In this document: piece by piece, positions 60,701 through 64,000 of the stretch
Position numbering within the stretch: the first letter of the stretch is position 1
Layout of the letters: each line of letters starts with the position of its first letter
Assembly: GCF_000208865.1 (NCBI RefSeq)
Contig: NC_018390.1
Coordinates: 1,474,790 to 1,538,789 of the forward strand
Length of the DNA: 64,000 nt
Reading direction: 5' to 3'
Source: Neospora caninum Liverpool
Lineage: Eukaryota > Apicomplexa > Conoidasida > Eucoccidiorida > Sarcocystidae
Program-made: the position numbers and the translations under genes
The notes under the pieces: generated by a model
Told to the model about the DNA's origin: nothing
The model's database searches: none
Seen by the model: the letters and a program-made list of their open reading frames with translations, nothing else

Positions 60701-60862
60701 TGCTTGCTTCGCACCCTCTCGCGAGGCTCGTCTTTGGTCTCGTGCTTTCCGCGCCGCGGAGTCTGTGTCTTTCCGAAGGCGCTTCCGAAGAGTCGGGGAC
60801 TGTCTGGGTCGCGCAAACACCCTGGCGCTGTTCACGGGCCCCACGCCATCGGAGAGGGCCAT
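51727..60862 (-). CDS. RBBP4: RBBP4/RBBP7/MSI1-type histone-binding WD40 protein with long N-terminal extension
   Basis: Fifteen exons on the minus strand: 60862-59403, 58770-58683, 58118-58061, 57485-57401, 56806-56748, 56536-56359, 55882-55788, 55343-55276, 54493-54420, 54139-54103, 53603-53520, 53240-53120, 52817-52648, 52218-52171, 51825-51727 (907 residues). The conserved N-terminal helix and HALEWPSLT-like motif (AHTLEWPSLTTQW) lies near residue 465. Then come VATHTSGPQHLNYLLLIEV, HEGESNKARFCP, VYVFDF, SGHTDEGWGLEW, ADDGIICVWDV, GDDGYLNMWDLRV, ATAGADKGVSIWDLRAL, ASGSTDRLIRIFDL, the hallmark EDGPPELLFVHGGH loop and SVSEDNALQIWQP, with an acidic C-terminus. These are the seven blades of the H3-H4 chaperone shared by CAF-1, HAT1, Sin3/NuRD and PRC2 complexes. 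Residues 1 to about 450 are basic, Ser/Arg/Gly-rich and unrelated to the family. Intron 3 appears to start with GC rather than GT. Confidence 0.92.
53385..53399. repeat. 15-base poly-C run in RBBP4 intron 11
   Basis: Fifteen C on the + strand (G on the transcribed-sense strand), within the intron 53519-53241. Confidence 0.9.
55625..55639. repeat. 15-base poly-G run in RBBP4 intron 7
   Basis: Fifteen G on the + strand, so C in the pre-mRNA, within the intron 55787-55344. Confidence 0.9.
57693..57712. repeat. (TA)n microsatellite in RBBP4 intron 3
   Basis: Ten TA units between exon 3 (ends 58061) and exon 4 (starts 57485). Confidence 0.85.
58060..58061 (-). other. Probable non-canonical GC 5' splice site (RBBP4 intron 3)
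   Basis: The exon ends CCAAG and the intron starts GCAAGC, a classic GC-donor context. Only this junction joins exon 3 to exon 4 in phase while keeping the spacing seen in plant and animal homologues; nearby GT dinucleotides in the right phase have poor context and spoil the alignment. Confidence 0.6.
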
Positions 60863-62667
60863 CCGAGACGCAGCAATCGATGCGTTTTCAGCGTCAGGTC
60901 GATATGGTATCCGTGTAGTCAGCCGAGACTTCTTCAGCTGGTCTCCTTGTTTTGGTACAACAGTGTTTACACCGGACGCATGCCGCCCGACCCAAACCAC
61001 CAAAGTGTCAGTAAACTATCGCTGCACTCTACCAATCTTCCCTGTCTTTGCAGAGATGTGGAAAGACTCAACCCCTCCGATAAAATCGATGCAGCGCTAG
61101 CCTGCATCAGCGAAAAAAAAGCACGTTTACTTGTTCAACTGCACTATCCTTCCTTCCCTGCTCCTTCACATGAGGCCTGTCTTGAGATGGTCGCGACACG
61201 GATTCTTCCGCGTCCTGTGTTGTTCGACGGGGACGAAAAGCTGAGAACTCACTCCGTGCTCGTTAGAGGCCGCTAGGGGGCAAACGACGCGGTACGTACA
61301 CTGGGAAGAGGTGGGCCGCGGGTCTCGCATGCCATCTGTCCGCAAGGAAGCGGACACGAAAAAACAAAGGCAAAACACCTGGGCGTGTCACCGGGGTACC
61401 AGAGGCGATGAAGGCACTTGAAGAAACGATCAACAGAGCAGTAGACGACGTGTGACAAATGGAGCTCCGAAACAGGAATCTACGGGGGAAAACTTCGTCA
61501 AGGTCCCGCTAGTGCACCCAGGCGGTGGAGGAGAGCAGCAACGAGTAACACCCTTCAGTCTGCCAGGTAGTCGCCTCGTGGCGGGCATTGCTTTGAACGG
61601 TCGCACCCTGAAAATTCCACCAAGCCCCTCAACACGCCTCCTCAAGAACGCCCGAAGTCTATCAAGAGTCACAGATTGTGCGTTGCCCCCACGAGACAGC
61701 TGCTATACGTACAGAAAGTGACGCGGAAGGCAACTTCCCACGCACAGATATGATGAGCACATCTGACTGAAGAAACTCGACCTCACGAAACAAGGATGGA
61801 AAGAACAACGGTGAGGGTGACTGCTCCAGAAACCTCCTGTCAGCGGTATTCGGCAACGTACTGTGTGCCTATCGCGCCGCCTCGAACCACGAAAAACTTT
61901 GAGAAACACGTACCAGGCATAGATCCTGAAGAGAGGTGGTTCTCCTGGAAAAATCAGACGAAACTCATACCATCATTCACGCCATCAGCAAAGTGCGTTT
62001 GACGCAGATTTCTCTCAGGCAGACATCGCTACGCGTCCAGAGGGACGTAGCTTGCATGCGTTAGTCTGTTAGAAGCAAGGAGCACTCCCGCTTCTGGAGA
62101 CCGTTGCCTTAGAACGCTCTGCCGCCGAATCAAACGGTGATTTCTCACGTTCATTCCATTTTCATTGTTCCGGGAACCTCAAAAAGCGATTCAGCACGAA
62201 CGCCCCCCTCGTACCGCGTGCAGATACAAGTTCCATCTGGGGTCCAAAAGCAAATCGTAGCGCAGGAGAGCGGACCCGTAACATTCTCCTTAGCGATATC
62301 GTCGGGGAAACAAAGCAAGTCTGCGCAGGCTTTTGTTCGGTTAGCGCACACTAGCATCAGCTGCAGAACTGTATCTCTGAGTGAGACATCATCTTGCTCA
62401 CAGCCGTGGCATGAGCCAGTAGCCTTAGCATAGTGAAAATCCGACGTTCATATGCGGAGTACAGAAACTAGGCTCGAATAAAGCTAGGCTGCCGCGGCAC
62501 CATGAACCCCAAGAGTCACAGGTTTTGCCCCCTACACAACGGGATCCCCTTCATTTGAGCGCTTGTGAAAGAAAGGTTGTCTCGAAACTGACAATACGGT
62601 TATCTTTTCCCCAGAACGAAGTTGAAGTCATAAAAGGGACAAAGGCTACGAGTCAGCTGACAGTTAA
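60863..62667. promoter_or_regulatory. RBBP4 upstream region and 3' flank of the coiled-coil gene
   Basis: The RBBP4 frame stays open for about 47 codons upstream of its ATG without another ATG. The remaining 1.8 kb up to the stop codon of the next minus-strand gene (62668) holds no recognisable exon. It should include the RBBP4 promoter and leader and the 3' UTR of the coiled-coil gene. Base composition is less GC-rich than in the coding parts. Confidence 0.5.
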
Positions 62668-64000
62668 CTACACAACGCATTTCAAATTCGCCTGCTCAGC
62701 TTCCAACTGTGCCTTTTGCTGGTTTGCTTGTCGGCGCAGTTCTGCCGCTCTTGACAACTCCGCCTCAAGTTCCTTCTCTTGGATCGCAAATTCTTTTTGC
62801 AGACGTTCCTTCTCATTCTGGTGGAGGTGTTTGCTTTCATCAGCGTTGGCATGGAAGCAGTTAACTGGCAGTTACCTCGATCGAGCGAGAAAGGAACGAA
62901 TGATAACGAGCTTTACATTCGACTCGAATTGTCTCAACTGTAGCTTGGTAGCGCGCCTCGAGATCCTACAGTCGGCGCTGCACATCTTCCTCACGATACC
63001 CGCAAAATCTTCACGACTCACTTTCTTGAATGCATCTAAGTCGGCCTCTAACTTCGCCTCGAGCCTGTTGTTGCTGGCTATCAAAGAAACGCCTTGAGCA
63101 AGCTACCCAGAAACGTCTCACTCGATGACCTCAAGATCCTCATCTGACACAGGGTCCATATGTTGGAGCTCCTGCAAATCGCACTTAAGGTGATGGAAAC
63201 GTGCCACTTCGTTAGCGGCATCCTCACCTCGCCAACAGTTTTCGCCATCTCTTCAGCCTCTTTGATTTGCTCTCTAACGTCCTTTATCTGCTTTTCTAGC
63301 CCCGCAAGTCGTTCTTCTTCCATGTGCTGCATGGCGTGCAACTCCTCTTTCCTGAGCTGCAAAAACATTTTACCATGCAATCTTTGTACCCTTTGGCAGT
63401 GCATTGCGCTTCGCTCACTTGCAGAAGCTCTACAGCTTCGTGCTTCTCCCTAAGCAGCCCTTCGGTTTCCTCTACCTTTACGCAGCAGGCTGGTTGCTAG
63501 GAAAGCTGCAAAAGTAAAGCATGTGCCTTACGGCCCTTTTCCAGACTGCCGTGCTCTTTTCTGCCTCCTTCACCTGCTTGTTGACCTCGACAAGCTTCTG
63601 TGAGCCATGTGTAATTTCTGAAGCAATCGCCTCGAGGCTCTGTATCTGGCGACTCCTTGGCTTGCGCAGAATGCTGTGGCAGGTGCACATCAGGTCATAC
63701 CTCGCTTCTCTTGGCAGCCAAGCAGTCAGCGAGTGTTGTGTTTTTGAGAAGGACCTTTTCAATCCTTTCTTGAGCTTGACATGTTTCCTGCCTCAGGATG
63801 TTACCCTTTTCAATCAACAGGAGCTGAACAGGTGTAAGCGTACAGGGGAAACAAAGCGAGACCGGAACGGTTATGTACCTCCTCCTGTGCTTTCTCATGG
63901 TACGTTCCTTCCACAATATTGATCTCATGCTGCAGTTGCTTCAGCTTCGCGGCCGCCTCATTGGATTCCTCAATAATATGCGATTCCGTCTTTAGACGGG
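62668..64000 (-). CDS. Coiled-coil protein of unknown function, C-terminal part (runs off the window)
   Basis: Nine exons are visible on the minus strand: >64000-63879, 63823-63701, 63645-63532, 63475-63419, 63356-63228, 63171-63122, 63073-63022, 62965-62876, 62817-62668, giving 294 residues before the stop. All introns start GT, end AG and are 48-62 bases long. Every junction but one (between the 50- and 52-base exons) is phase 0. The protein is almost wholly charged alpha-helical heptad sequence, for example HEINIVEGTYHEKAQEE, KLVEVNKQVKEAEKS, GLEKQIKDVREQIKEAEEMA and EFAIQEKELEAELSRAAELR, with no other domain visible. The 5' part lies beyond the window. A cytoskeletal, kinetochore or vesicle-tether coiled coil would all fit; I do not recognise the family. 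The coding sequence is less GC-rich than the other genes here. Confidence 0.75.

Overview
The window looks like nuclear chromosomal DNA of a coccidian apicomplexan, most probably Toxoplasma gondii or a close sarcocystid relative. The reasons are: GC-rich genes with GTRAGT...YAG introns of a few hundred bases, long (TA)n microsatellites confined to introns and intergenic DNA, many TGCATGC(A) palindromes, CU-rich 5' leaders, and very large proteins carrying low-complexity insertions in otherwise conserved eukaryotic families. The species call is an inference; no search was possible.

Six protein genes can be supported. (1) 5224-8373 (+): an intronless SLC6/SNF-family Na+:neurotransmitter-type symporter. 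(2) 10278-23855 (-): a 3,871-residue listerin (LTN1), the E3 ligase of ribosome-associated quality control, in five exons. (3) 25736-38742 (+): a 1,775-residue RecQ helicase of BLM/Sgs1 architecture (helicase, RecQ-Zn, RQC winged helix, HRDC) in 16 exons. (4) 42327-50541 (+): a transportin-3/Mtr10 nuclear import receptor in 13 exons. (5) 51727-60862 (-): an RBBP4/MSI1 histone-chaperone WD40 protein in 15 exons, with an approximately 450-residue N-terminal extension. (6) 62668->64000 (-): the C-terminal 294 residues of an unidentified coiled-coil protein whose eight introns are all only 48-62 bases. For every complete multi-exon model the exon phases agree and the summed length is a multiple of three, which is strong internal support for the hand-built junctions.

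Layout: about 5.2 kb without a recognisable gene, then SLC6 (+) converging on LTN1 (-). LTN1 and the helicase are head to head over a 1.9 kb shared promoter region. A 3.6 kb gap separates the helicase from TNPO3. TNPO3 and RBBP4 converge over 1.2 kb that holds a perfect 23-bp-arm hairpin. The coiled-coil gene lies upstream of RBBP4 on the same strand. The genes do not form a pathway; they are housekeeping functions (transport, ribosome rescue, genome maintenance, nuclear import, chromatin assembly).

No mobile element, CRISPR array, rRNA or tRNA gene was seen. I found no clear new multi-gene system. The most unusual items are the micro-intron coiled-coil gene at the right edge, the giant listerin, and the cysteine at a sodium-site position of the SLC6 protein.
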